Positions 15,743 through 24,396 of a stretch of 58,616 nucleotides of DNA are shown one piece after another. The notes below the pieces were generated by a model that was given only the letters and a program-made list of their open reading frames with translations, ran no database searches and had not been told where the DNA came from. The stretch is taken from assembly GCF_026013525.1 (NCBI RefSeq), contig NZ_JAPDRA010000014.1, forward strand, positions 1 through 58,616, in the 5' to 3' direction. Numbering within the stretch: position 1 is the first letter of the stretch; the number at the start of each line of letters is the position of its first letter. Origin of the DNA: Sphingomonas canadensis. Lineage in GTDB: Bacteria > Pseudomonadota > Alphaproteobacteria > Sphingomonadales > Sphingomonadaceae. The translations under genes were made by a program, and so were the position numbers.

Positions 15743-16245
15743 CGGACGTTCCTGGCAATGGGCTGGAGAAGCCATGCGACGGGCAGGTTCGCAGGGCCGG
15801 CGGAATCGCGCCGCAGCGGCGCCCCTTCCGCCGCGCCCAGCAGCGCGCGCGCCGCCGCCTCAATCCGGGCGGCGCCCGCCACGGGCAGCGCCAGCCGCAC
15901 GGTGCAGCAAAGGCCATGGCCGCGGGCGAGCTGCTCAAGACAGAACAGCGCGCCGCCATCGGTGATCCCCGCCACCGGCACCGGGGCCGCCCGCCAAAGC
16001 GGCGCGACCAGCTCCAGCCAGGGAACGCCGATGTCGCCGCCGAACGCGGCGGCCGGGACGCCCGCCCCTGCCGCGACCCGCGCGGCGGCATCGGCCCCCG
16101 GGATAGCGCCGTCGTAGAGGAACAGCGCCAACGCATGCGCCCGCCCGCCCATCTCCCTGCCGCGCGCGGGCGGTGCCGCCGGCCCCAGCCCCGCTGCGGC
16201 CAATCCGCCCCCGCCACCGACGAGCACCTGTCTCCGGCTGATCAT
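15739..16245 (-). CDS. Tat-signal protein of unknown function, first gene of flavocytochrome operon
   Basis: 168 residues. MISRRQVLVGGGGGLAAAGLG is a clear twin-arginine signal. The mature part has no domain I recognise. It contains ALALFLYDGAIPGAD, GVPWLELVAPLWR, a lone Cys (FCLEQL), a Cys-Cys (HGLCCTVRL) and an Ala-rich helix. No cofactor motif is visible. It is translationally coupled to the PCMH-type flavoprotein, which itself lacks a signal peptide, so a role in assembling or escorting the flavoprotein is a reasonable guess. The start at 16245 has AGGAG about 12 nt upstream. It is the proximal gene of the operon and lies under the LysR-type element. Confidence 0.75.
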   Translation of the reverse strand: MISRRQVLVGGGGGLAAAGLGPAAPPARGREMGGRAHALALFLYDGAIPGADAAARVAAGAGVPAAAFGGDIGVPWLELVAPLWRAAPVPVAGITDGGALFCLEQLARGHGLCCTVRLALPVAGAARIEAAARALLGAAEGAPLRRDSAGPANLPVAWLLQPIARNVR

Positions 16246-16270
16246 ATCCCGAACCCTCTCCTGCGATAAC

Positions 16271-16356
16271 CATGCAGAAATCGAGCATGCTCGGCAAGAC
16301 AAGCGGATCATTTGTCTCATATGGCGAATGCTGCATGCGCGACATGCATGATGATC
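16271..16356. promoter_or_regulatory. LysR-type operator in divergent promoter, copy 1
   Basis: Bases 16313-16356 align without gaps to 20215-20258 at 37 of 44 positions. The core TGCAT-N7-ATGCA (16332-16348) is a perfect dyad with the T-N11-A spacing of LysR boxes. A second dyad CATGC-N9-GCATG lies at 16271-16289. It lies between the flavocytochrome operon (start 16245) and the dioxygenase gene (start 16560). The rest of the 314-bp gap shows no further clear feature. Confidence 0.7.
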
Positions 16357-16559
16357 CTGCCGGGGGCGGCACATACATCTCGCCGAACAATGGGCCGCGA
16401 CCCGATCCGGCAGCGCCTGCCCGCCGGAGCGGGAACGCGGCTGCCCCAAGGATCGGCATCCGGGGAGCAGGCGGCCGGGCCGCCGCTCGCCGCGCGTCCA
16501 GCCGCGGGGCCGGCGCTGCCGGGTTCGGCAGTCCGCGATGCGATGAGAGGAGATTTTGC

Positions 16560-17450
16560 GTGAGCCTGACCGTCCGCCCGCTCCACCCGATATTCGGCGC
16601 CGAGGTTATCGGTGCGGACCTCACCGTCGCCCCCGATCGCGAGCTGATCGAGGCGATCGAGCGGACGATGGCCACCTATGCGGTCGCGGTGGTGCGCGAC
16701 GTGAACGCATCGGATGCGGATCACCTGCGCTTCAGCCGCGCCTTCGGCCCGCTCGAGCTTCCCCCGGGCATGGATCGCTTCGCGGGCAACAAGCCGCGCC
16801 GCATCGCCCGCGAGCTGTTCGACATCTCGAACCTCGACGAGAACGGAGAGATCATCCCCTACAACGACGAGAAGCGGAAATATGCGCGGGCGACCGAGCG
16901 GTTCCACACCGACAGCTCGTTCCACACGCTGCCCACCAAATGGTCGCTGCTGCTCGCCCACATCATCCCGCCGGAGGGCGGCGACACGCATTTCATCGAC
17001 ACCCGCGCGGTGTATGACGCGCTGCCCCAGGCGACGAAGGAGCGGATCGACGGGCTGTCCGCCGTCCATGACTTCTGGCGCGGGCGCGAGCTGCTAGGCG
17101 CGACGGGCGTGACCGACGAGATGCGCGCGGCGATGCCGCCCGTCACCCATCCGCTGGTGCGTACCATGCCCTATGGCCGCAAGGCGCTGTACATCGGCGG
17201 GCACACCGCCGGTATCGTCGGCTGGCCCGACGACGAGGCGCTGGTGTTCCTTGAGGAACTCTATCAGTTCGCCACGCAGGACCGGTTCATCTATGTCCAC
17301 AAATGGCGGAAGGGCGATCTGCTGATCTGGGACAATCGTTGCACGCTGCACCGCGCGACGCCGCTGCCCACCGACCAGTATAAGCGCGACGTGCGGCGAT
17401 CGACGGTCAACGAATATGGGCCGGAGGTGTCGGCGGCCGCCGCGTCCTGA
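16560..17450 (+). CDS. TfdA/TauD-type Fe(II)/2-oxoglutarate dioxygenase
   Basis: 296 residues from GTG at 16560, which has GAGGAG 8 nt upstream. The iron triad is H116-x-D118 (ERFHTDSSF) and H264 (CTLHRATP), and the 2-oxoglutarate-binding Arg is in YKRDVRRSTV. LLAHIIPPEGGDTHF and KGDLLIWDNR are typical of the family. TfdA-like members hydroxylate aryloxyalkanoates or sulfonates next to the ether or sulfonate bond, releasing phenol or sulfite. Beside a phenol-oxidising flavocytochrome, cleavage of an aryl ether side chain is attractive but inferred. Its stop overlaps the start of the next gene (TGATG), so the two form one operon. Confidence 0.9.
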   Translation: MSLTVRPLHPIFGAEVIGADLTVAPDRELIEAIERTMATYAVAVVRDVNASDADHLRFSRAFGPLELPPGMDRFAGNKPRRIARELFDISNLDENGEIIPYNDEKRKYARATERFHTDSSFHTLPTKWSLLLAHIIPPEGGDTHFIDTRAVYDALPQATKERIDGLSAVHDFWRGRELLGATGVTDEMRAAMPPVTHPLVRTMPYGRKALYIGGHTAGIVGWPDDEALVFLEELYQFATQDRFIYVHKWRKGDLLIWDNRCTLHRATPLPTDQYKRDVRRSTVNEYGPEVSAAAAS

Positions 17451-19357
17451 TGCGGATCGAGGTCACGCGCGCCGGGCCGGCGTTCGAAGGCGCGCCGTTC
17501 GGCGACACCGGCCCCTATGAGATGCTCGCCGGGCGCCTGTGGGGTGAGGTGGACCCGGCGCACCCGCTGAACGCAGTCATCGCCGATCTGGGCCTGGCAC
17601 CGGTCAACGCCGCGGGCCGCGTCGAATATGATTGCGACTTCCACCTGCTGAAGCCCGCCGGCATGCACCGGGGCAACCGGCGCATCCTGTATGACGTGCT
17701 CAACCGCGGCGGAAAGGTGGCGCTGCACACGCTCAACGATGCGCCGCGCGACGCGGAGGGGACGATGCGCATGGCGTGCAACGATCCCGCCACGCTGGCC
17801 GACGCGGGCAACGGCTTCCTGATGCGCCAGGGCTACACGCTGTTGTGGACCGGCTGGCAGGGCCGCGGCGCGATCGGCGAAGGCGCGATGGCTGCGCGGC
17901 TCCCCGTGGCGCAGGGCGTGACCGGCATCAGCCGCGAGGAATATGTGTTCGATCATCCGCGCAGCCCGGTGACGGCCGCGCTGAGCTATCCGGCGGCGGC
18001 GATGGAACAGGCCGCCTGCACGCTGACCGTGCGCCAATATCCGGGCGATCCCCGGACGGCGATTCCCGCCGGCGGCTGGCGCTTCGTCTCCGACACGCAG
18101 ATCGAGATCGACCGGCCCGCGGGCTTCGACGCCGGTGCGATCTATGAGTTCGCCTATCCGGCGCGAGAGGCCACGGTGATGGGGCTGGGATTCGCCGCGG
18201 TGCGCGATGCCGTGTCGTTCCTGCGGCACGAAGGCCCCGGCAATCCGCTGACGGGGATCGAGCATGTCCTGGCCTATGGCATGTCGCAGGCGGGGCGGTT
18301 CCTGCGCGATTTCCTCCACCTCGGCTTCAACCAGGATCTGGAGGGCCGCCGCGTGTTCGACGGGGTGATGGCGTGCATGGCGGGATCGCGGCGCGCGTTC
18401 GTCAACCATCGCTTCGCCCAGCCCGGCCGCTTCGCCCGCCAGCACGAGGACCGGCTGTTCCCGCACGATCAGTTCCCCTTCGCCTACGCCGTCACCACCG
18501 ATCCGGTGAGCGGACGGACGGACGGCATACTGGCACGGTGCGAGGAGACCGGAACCAGCCCCCGCGTGATCCAGACTGAGAGCAGCGCGGACTTCTTCCA
18601 GGGCCGTGCCAGCCTGCTCGCTACCGACGGGCTGGGCAACGACATCCCGGTTCCGGAGAATGTCCGCCTCTATCATTTCGCGGGCATCCAGCATGGCGGC
18701 GGCGGCGATCCGACGCTGGACTATGCGCGCCTGTTTCCCTGCGCCGCATATCCGCCCAACCTCGCGGACTGTTCCGGCCCGCATCGCGCGTTGCTGACGG
18801 CGCTCGATCGCTGGGTGAGCGGCGATGCGCTGCCGCCGCCCGGCGCCTTCCCCGCGGCGGGCGGCGGCACGCTCGTTCCCGCCGCGCCAGAGCGCTATGG
18901 CTTTCCCGCCATCCCCGGCGTGACCTATTCGGGTGCCGTCAACGCGCTGGCCGAGATGGACTATTCGGCCGATCCGCCCCGCGCGATCCCGGGCCGCAAC
19001 TATGCAGTACTGGTCCCGGCGATCGACGCCGACGGCAACGAGCGCACCGGCGTCCGCGTGCCGGAGATCGCCGTACCGGTCGGCACCCACACCGGCTGGA
19101 ACCCGCGCCGCCCAGGCTATGCCGGGGGAGCGCTGAGCCCCATCGGCGCCTTCCTGCCCTTTGCCGCCACCCGCGAGGAGCGGATCGCGTCAGGCGATCC
19201 CCGCCCCTCGCTCGCGGAACGCTACCCGGAAGACGCGGACCGCGAACGCAAGCTGGTGGAGGCCGCCGAAGACCTGTGCCGGCGCGGCCTGCTGCTCACC
19301 GAGGACGCCGCCGGGATCGCAGCCGGCGTCAGGCGTAGGCCGTCTCGAGGAACTTGA
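17450..19357 (+). CDS. Large alpha/beta hydrolase-domain protein (Abhydrolase_10 type)
   Basis: 635 residues with no signal peptide. The sequence resembles the large 'alpha/beta hydrolase domain-containing' family found in catabolic loci: FEGAPFGDTGPYEMLAGR at the start, DVLNRGGKVALHTLND, a nucleophile elbow in LAYGMSQAGRFLRDFLH (~residue 285), and HFAGIQHGGGGDPTL in the second half. The reaction is not established for most members; ester or lactone cleavage is likely. It is coupled to the dioxygenase upstream. It overlaps the convergent LysR gene by 29 bp, so antisense interference between the transcripts is possible. Confidence 0.8.
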   Translation: MRIEVTRAGPAFEGAPFGDTGPYEMLAGRLWGEVDPAHPLNAVIADLGLAPVNAAGRVEYDCDFHLLKPAGMHRGNRRILYDVLNRGGKVALHTLNDAPRDAEGTMRMACNDPATLADAGNGFLMRQGYTLLWTGWQGRGAIGEGAMAARLPVAQGVTGISREEYVFDHPRSPVTAALSYPAAAMEQAACTLTVRQYPGDPRTAIPAGGWRFVSDTQIEIDRPAGFDAGAIYEFAYPAREATVMGLGFAAVRDAVSFLRHEGPGNPLTGIEHVLAYGMSQAGRFLRDFLHLGFNQDLEGRRVFDGVMACMAGSRRAFVNHRFAQPGRFARQHEDRLFPHDQFPFAYAVTTDPVSGRTDGILARCEETGTSPRVIQTESSADFFQGRASLLATDGLGNDIPVPENVRLYHFAGIQHGGGGDPTLDYARLFPCAAYPPNLADCSGPHRALLTALDRWVSGDALPPPGAFPAAGGGTLVPAAPERYGFPAIPGVTYSGAVNALAEMDYSADPPRAIPGRNYAVLVPAIDADGNERTGVRVPEIAVPVGTHTGWNPRRPGYAGGALSPIGAFLPFAATREERIASGDPRPSLAERYPEDADRERKLVEAAEDLCRRGLLLTEDAAGIAAGVRRRPSRGT

Positions 19358-20207
19358 GGAAGCTCTTCACCTTGGCCGAGACATAGGGCCGCCGCGGATA
19401 GATGGCGTATAGCTTCATCGGCGACGCGGTCTCCTCGGGCAGCACATGCTCCAGCCGCCCCTCGGCCACGTCGCGCTCGACCATCGTCGAGGGCATGAAC
19501 GCGGGTCCGATCCCCGCGCGCACCGCATGATAGAGCAGCGCCGTGCTGGAGCTGCGCATGATCGGCTTGAAGGTAACGCGGTCACCGCTGCGGAACACCA
19601 CCGTGCCGTCGTTGGAATAGGCCGAATAATGGAGCAGCGGCCAGCCGTCGACATCGGCCGCCTTGCTCGCCCGCCCGCGCGAATCGAGATAGGCGGGCGT
19701 CGCCACCAGCCGGAAGGTGAGCGTCGCGAGATGCTGCGCGATCATCCCCTCCCCCGGCGTGTTGGTGATGCGGATGGCGATGTCCAGGTCGCCATATTCG
19801 TGCGATGCGTTGCGCTCGATCCGGTCGATGTCGATGTCGATGTCCACATCGGGATAGGACCGCCGGTAACCCGCCAGCACGCCGACGAAATCGTCGTTCA
19901 CCAGCCAGGGCGGCGCGCTGATCTTGAGCAGGCCCGAGGGCTTGATCGCGGTGTTGCGGACCGATCCCTCCATCTCGTCGATCGATTCCAGGATGCGCCG
20001 CGCCTGCTCCAGATATTGCGCGCCCACCTCGGTAAGGCTCACATGGCGGCTGGTGCGGTTCAGCAGCCGCGCCGACAGCCGGCGTTCCAGCATCGCGACG
20101 TGCTTGCTCACCGCGGAATGCGCCATGTTGAAGCGATCGGCAGTGGCGGTGAAGCTGCGCAGCTCGGCGACCGTGCAGAAGATGCGCATGCTCAGCAGGG
20201 TATTCAT
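19329..20207 (-). CDS. LysR family transcriptional regulator
   Basis: 292 residues from ATG 20207. The N-terminal winged helix-turn-helix is MRIFCTVAELRSFTATADR, then MAHSAVSKHVAMLERRL and RLLNRTSRHVSLTEVG. The effector domain (~90-290) resembles the CrgA/DmlR-like subgroup. A TTG at 20222 would add 5 residues but would enter the conserved operator. It is divergent from the TonB receptor and convergent with the hydrolase. The 44-bp element with a T-N11-A dyad directly upstream (20215-20258) is repeated in the 16.3-kb divergent promoter, so autoregulation and control of the catabolic operons are predicted. The ligand is unknown. Confidence 0.92.
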   Translation of the reverse strand: MNTLLSMRIFCTVAELRSFTATADRFNMAHSAVSKHVAMLERRLSARLLNRTSRHVSLTEVGAQYLEQARRILESIDEMEGSVRNTAIKPSGLLKISAPPWLVNDDFVGVLAGYRRSYPDVDIDIDIDRIERNASHEYGDLDIAIRITNTPGEGMIAQHLATLTFRLVATPAYLDSRGRASKAADVDGWPLLHYSAYSNDGTVVFRSGDRVTFKPIMRSSSTALLYHAVRAGIGPAFMPSTMVERDVAEGRLEHVLPEETASPMKLYAIYPRRPYVSAKVKSFLKFLETAYA

Positions 20208-20214
20208 GCTGATC

Positions 20215-20258
20215 TGTCTCAATTGGAGAACGCTGCATGCGTCACATACATGATGATC
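20215..20258. promoter_or_regulatory. LysR-type operator, copy 2 (autoregulatory position)
   Basis: This 44-bp element is 37/44 identical to 16313-16356. Its core reads TGCAT-N7-ATACA, one mismatch from the perfect dyad in copy 1. It begins 8 bp from the LysR start codon and lies in the 239-bp region shared with the TonB receptor gene, which fits both repression of the regulator and control of the receptor/oxygenase/transporter operon. Confidence 0.7.
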
Positions 20259-20446
20259 TCACCCCGTCAAGAAAATAGCTTCCGGGAAAAGGAAAACCGG
20301 CAGCGTTCGATCAAGAAACGCAGCCGGTAGGGAACGGGCCGAACGCGCGAGACAATCGATGGAAGCGGACACCGCGGTAGCGCGGGCCGCCGAAGCATCG
20401 CCGCGCCATGACTGAAACAAAACCAACCGATAAAAGGGGAGGAGAA

Positions 20447-22792
20447 ATGTCCAGTTCAACCCATCGCCGCGATCGGCGGCGTGCCGTGATCGGTGCCTCG
20501 CTGGCCGGCATCATGGCGCTGGCGGCGTCGCCCGCGTTCGCGCAGGATTCCGGCGCTCAGGCCAAGGACGAGGGCGAGATCGTCGTCACCGCCCAGTTCC
20601 GCGAGCAGCGGCTGCAGGATACGCCGCTGGCGATCACCGCGCTGACCGGCGACGCGCTGGAGGCCCGCGGCCAGACCTCGCTCACCGACCTTCAGGCGCC
20701 GAACCTGAAGATCGAGCAGGCGCCGGGCATCTTCGGCCCGGCCGCGCAGATCTATATCCGCGGCGTCGGCCAGTTCGATTCCAACTTCACCTTCGAACCG
20801 GGCGTGGGCGTCTATATCGACGACGTCTATTACGCGACCGTCTTCGGCAATCAGTTCAACCTGCTCGATCTGGAGCGGGTCGAGGTGCTGCGCGGGCCGC
20901 AGGGTACGCTGGCGGGCAAGAACTCGATCGGCGGTGCGATCAAGCTCTATTCGAAGAAGCCGGACGGCACCGGCGACAGCTTCGTCGAGGCGCAGGCGGG
21001 CAGCTATCAGCTCGCCGGCGTCCGCGCCGCGGGCAACATCACGATCGCGCCCGACACGGTGTTCGCGCGCATCTCCGGCATGAGCAAGCATGTCCGCGGC
21101 TACATCGACCGGATGGACTATAAGTGCACCCATCCCTCGTCGGCGCTGCCCACCTATGTCTCGACCGGCAATAGCTGCCGGCTGGGCCGGCTGGGCGGCA
21201 GCAACGAAGGCGGCGTGCGCGGCCAGCTCCGCCTGCTCCCGGCTCCGGGGCTGGAGATCAACCTGTCGGCCGATTTCTCGCACAGCCGGGGCGATCCGGC
21301 GCCGAGCGTGCTGATCCAGGCGGTCGCGGCAGCCAACCCCCAGGTCAACGGCGTCAGCTATGGCCCGGCGTTCCAGTCGCCCAATCCCTACACCAGCTAT
21401 GCGCTGTACCGGGGCACCGCGGCCTCCAGCTATCAGGCGATCGCCAAGAGCGAGCTGACCGCATGGGGCGTCTCGGGATCGATCAGCTATGAGGCTTCGG
21501 ACGCGATCGCGCTCACCTCGATCACCTCCTATCGCTCGGCGGACGCCTATTTCGTCGTCGACAACGACGAGAGCCCGATCCCCAAGAGCGAATCGATCGG
21601 CATGCCGCGGCAGCACCAGTTCACCCAGGAGCTGCGCCTGAACGCCGATGTCGGCAACATCCTCGATCTCACGCTCGGCGGCTTCTATTATGATGGCGAC
21701 GCGCTGCAGAACGGCCGCAACCTGATCGGATCGATCAATGCGGACTTCCTGACGGCCGACACGATCAAGTCGCGCAGCAAATCGGCCTTCGCCCACGGCG
21801 TGGTTCACGTGACCGATGCGCTGAACCTGACCGGCGGTGTCCGCTATACCGACGATCGCAAGGTACTCACCTTCGTCCGCCGCACCGCGGACGGATCGTT
21901 CAGCCCCTCGGTGACCCCGATCAACGGCCAGACCGCGACCTTCGCGGCGAAGGTGTGGGATTATCGCGCGGTCGTCGACTATCGCTGGTCGCCGGGCTTC
22001 TTCACCTACGCCCAGTTTTCGACGGGCTTCAAGGGCGGCGGCATCAACCCGCGCGTGTTCTTCCCGAACCAGGTGGCGCCGTTCGGCGTGGAGCAGCTCG
22101 AATCCTATGAGATCGGCTTCAAGAGCGACTTGCTGGACCGCCGTGTCCGGCTGAATGTGTCGGCGTTCCTGAACAACTACAAGGACATCCAGGTTCAGAC
22201 GAACACGCCGTTCTTCAACGTGAACCTGCCCGTCCAGCCCGATCCGAACCTGCCCAACTATAACCCCGCAGGCGGCACCGCGCCGTCCGCAGCGTTCCTC
22301 AACGCGGGCGACGTCCGCCAGAAGGGCATCGAGGTGGAGCTGAGCGCCAACCCGGTGGAGGGGCTGCAGATCGACGGCAGCCTCAGCTATCTGAAGGGCG
22401 AGTATAAGCGGCTATCGCCGCAGGCGCTGTCTTCGGGCCTGACGATGGCGATGGAGCTGCCCTTCGCGCCGCGCTGGCAGGGCAATTTCGGCATCCAGTA
22501 CGAGCTCCCGTTCGCGGGCGGCACGCTGACGCCGCGGCTCGACTATCAATATCAGTCGACCAGCTATGCCACGGCGGTGAACCACCCGCGCAACCGGATC
22601 GAATCGCGCAACGTGTTCGACGCCCGGCTCAGCTACCGCACCGGCGACTGGGAGGCGGCGCTGGCGGTGACCAACCTGACCGACGACTTCTTCTACTATT
22701 CGAAGTTCGACATCATCGCGGCCGGCGGATACCTGACCGGTGCGCCCTCGCGGCCGCGGGAATGGTCGATTTCGCTGAAACGGAACTTCTGA
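20447..22792 (+). CDS. TonB-dependent outer-membrane receptor
   Basis: 781 residues. The signal peptide ends near SPAFAQDS. The TonB box region EGEIVVTAQFREQ is followed by a plug domain (APNLKIEQ, IYIRGVGQ, VEVLRGPQGTLAGKNSIGGAI) and a long beta-barrel ending in SISLKRNF with a C-terminal Phe. The start is the ATG at 20447, with GGGGAGGAG directly upstream; an ATG at 20408 in the same frame lacks such a site. Sphingomonads use such receptors for aromatic and glycan uptake. As it is transcribed away from the LysR gene and precedes a carotenoid oxygenase and an MFS transporter, its ligand is probably the substrate of this catabolic locus rather than a siderophore. Confidence 0.92.
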   Translation: MSSSTHRRDRRRAVIGASLAGIMALAASPAFAQDSGAQAKDEGEIVVTAQFREQRLQDTPLAITALTGDALEARGQTSLTDLQAPNLKIEQAPGIFGPAAQIYIRGVGQFDSNFTFEPGVGVYIDDVYYATVFGNQFNLLDLERVEVLRGPQGTLAGKNSIGGAIKLYSKKPDGTGDSFVEAQAGSYQLAGVRAAGNITIAPDTVFARISGMSKHVRGYIDRMDYKCTHPSSALPTYVSTGNSCRLGRLGGSNEGGVRGQLRLLPAPGLEINLSADFSHSRGDPAPSVLIQAVAAANPQVNGVSYGPAFQSPNPYTSYALYRGTAASSYQAIAKSELTAWGVSGSISYEASDAIALTSITSYRSADAYFVVDNDESPIPKSESIGMPRQHQFTQELRLNADVGNILDLTLGGFYYDGDALQNGRNLIGSINADFLTADTIKSRSKSAFAHGVVHVTDALNLTGGVRYTDDRKVLTFVRRTADGSFSPSVTPINGQTATFAAKVWDYRAVVDYRWSPGFFTYAQFSTGFKGGGINPRVFFPNQVAPFGVEQLESYEIGFKSDLLDRRVRLNVSAFLNNYKDIQVQTNTPFFNVNLPVQPDPNLPNYNPAGGTAPSAAFLNAGDVRQKGIEVELSANPVEGLQIDGSLSYLKGEYKRLSPQALSSGLTMAMELPFAPRWQGNFGIQYELPFAGGTLTPRLDYQYQSTSYATAVNHPRNRIESRNVFDARLSYRTGDWEAALAVTNLTDDFFYYSKFDIIAAGGYLTGAPSRPREWSISLKRNF

Positions 22793-22826
22793 CGCCGCCC
22801 AAAGCGGCCAAGCTGCCTCCGTGACC

Positions 22827-22860
22827 TGGCGCCGCGCCCTCCCCCGGAGGGCCGGCGCCA
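22827..22860 (+). terminator. Strong GC hairpin between receptor and oxygenase genes
   Basis: TGGCGCCG-c-GCCCTCC (22827-22842) pairs with GGAGGGC-CGGCGCCA (22846-22860): 15 base pairs with one bulged base and a CCC loop, followed by TCCTTTC. It lies 28 bp upstream of the carotenoid oxygenase start codon. It could be a partial terminator that lowers expression downstream of the abundant receptor, or an mRNA-stabilising stem. Confidence 0.5.
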
Positions 22861-22887
22861 TCCTTTCAACTCTGCCGGAGGACACGC

Positions 22888-24396
22888 ATGGACGGCACCG
22901 CAACCCGAAGCTTTCCGCAGACGATCCATTTCACCGGATCGAACCTGCCCCGGCGGATGGAGATTTCCGTCCGCGACCTGGCAGTGGAAGGCACGATCCC
23001 GCCGGAGATCGACGGCGCCTTCTTCCGCGCCGTGCCCGACAATGCCCATCCGCCGATGTACGACGACGATATCGCGCTCAACGCCGACGGGATGATCGCC
23101 CGGTTCGATATCCGCGGCGGCACGGTCGATTTCGATATCCGCTATGTCGAGACAGACCGCTATCGCGCGGAAAAGACCGCCCGGCGTGCGCTGTTCGGCC
23201 GCTATCGCAACCCCTTCACCGACGATCCCTCCGTCGCTGGCATGGACCGCACCGTGGCCAACACCACCCCGGTGTGGCACGCGGGCCGGCTGTTCATGAC
23301 CAAGGAGGACGGGCTGGGGCATGAGATCAATCCGCACAGCCTGCGCACCATTGGCAAATGGAGCTATGGCGGCGCGCTGCGTTCGCCCACCTTCACCGCC
23401 CATCCCCGGATCGACGATGCGACCGGCGAGCTGTTCTTCTTCGGCTATGAGGCGGGCGGGCTCTGCTCCACCGACGTCGCCTATTGCATCGCCGACCGGA
23501 ATGGCGAGCTGGTATCCGAGCAATGGTTCCAGCAGCCTTATTGCGCGACGATCCACGATTTCGTGATCACCGGCCGCTACGCCATCTTCCCGATATTCCC
23601 CACCACCGCCGATCTGGACCGGCTGAAGGCCGGCGGGGCGCATTGGGCGCACCGGCAGGATTTGGAAAGCTGGATCGGCATCATGCCGCGCTATGGCAAG
23701 GTGGAGGAGATGCGCTGGATCAAGGGTCCCGTGGGCGTCTCCGCGTTCCATGAGGTCAATGCCTTCGACGACGGCGACCTGGTCCACATCGACATCTGCC
23801 TGACGCACACCAACGCCTTCCCCTTCATGCGCGAGGCGGGCGGCATCCACATCGCGCAGCAGGAGGTGCGCGGCGCGCTGACCCGCTGGACGATCGACAT
23901 GGCGAGCGCCGATCCCCGCATCGAGGAACGGCCGATCGGCCCGCCCGGCGATCTGCCGCGCATCGCCGACAGCGATCAGGGTCGGCCATATAACCACGCC
24001 TGGTACGTCAGCATGAACCCGAACGGCGGCCCGCCGATGCCGGGCGGCCCGGTGGGCGCCAACTTCAACTGCCTGATCCGGCTGAAAACCGGCAACGGCC
24101 ATGTCGAGTTGCTCGGCCTGCCCCCCGGCGCCGCGATCAGCGAGCCGGTGCATGTCCCATCGGCCCGCGCCGGGCACGACGGCTGGCTGCTCAGCGTGGT
24201 CGATATCCCCGTCGATCCCGATCCGGCGCGGCAGGTGCCCGGCGAATACCGGTCGGAGCTGTGGGTGATCGACGCGGGCGACGTCGCCGCCGGGCCTGTG
24301 GCACGGGTCCGCACCGGAATGGCGCTGCGCAGCCAGGTCCACGGAACCTGGGTGAGCCGCGCCCGGCTGGACAACTCGGTGCTGCGGCCGGATTGA
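22888..24396 (+). CDS. Carotenoid/lignostilbene cleavage dioxygenase family (RPE65 fold)
   Basis: 502 residues. The four iron-binding His are H172 (FTAHPRID), H223 (ATIHDFV), H288 (SAFHEVNA) and H485 (QVHGTWV), as expected for a seven-bladed propeller oxygenase. Bacterial members in sphingomonads cleave the interphenyl C=C of lignin-derived stilbenes (LsdA type) or the side chain of isoeugenol. Carotenoid cleavage is the alternative. Next to a 4-alkylphenol flavocytochrome and a feruloyl-type esterase, cleavage of a 4-hydroxystilbene or propenylphenol to vanillin-like aldehydes is the favoured reading. It overlaps the MFS gene (TGATG), and GGAGGA is 6 nt before the ATG. Confidence 0.9.
   Translation: MDGTATRSFPQTIHFTGSNLPRRMEISVRDLAVEGTIPPEIDGAFFRAVPDNAHPPMYDDDIALNADGMIARFDIRGGTVDFDIRYVETDRYRAEKTARRALFGRYRNPFTDDPSVAGMDRTVANTTPVWHAGRLFMTKEDGLGHEINPHSLRTIGKWSYGGALRSPTFTAHPRIDDATGELFFFGYEAGGLCSTDVAYCIADRNGELVSEQWFQQPYCATIHDFVITGRYAIFPIFPTTADLDRLKAGGAHWAHRQDLESWIGIMPRYGKVEEMRWIKGPVGVSAFHEVNAFDDGDLVHIDICLTHTNAFPFMREAGGIHIAQQEVRGALTRWTIDMASADPRIEERPIGPPGDLPRIADSDQGRPYNHAWYVSMNPNGGPPMPGGPVGANFNCLIRLKTGNGHVELLGLPPGAAISEPVHVPSARAGHDGWLLSVVDIPVDPDPARQVPGEYRSELWVIDAGDVAAGPVARVRTGMALRSQVHGTWVSRARLDNSVLRPD

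Noticed and set aside
17291..19090. 599-residue minus-strand frame
   Set aside because: Antisense to the dioxygenase and hydrolase genes, with low-complexity composition and no motif.
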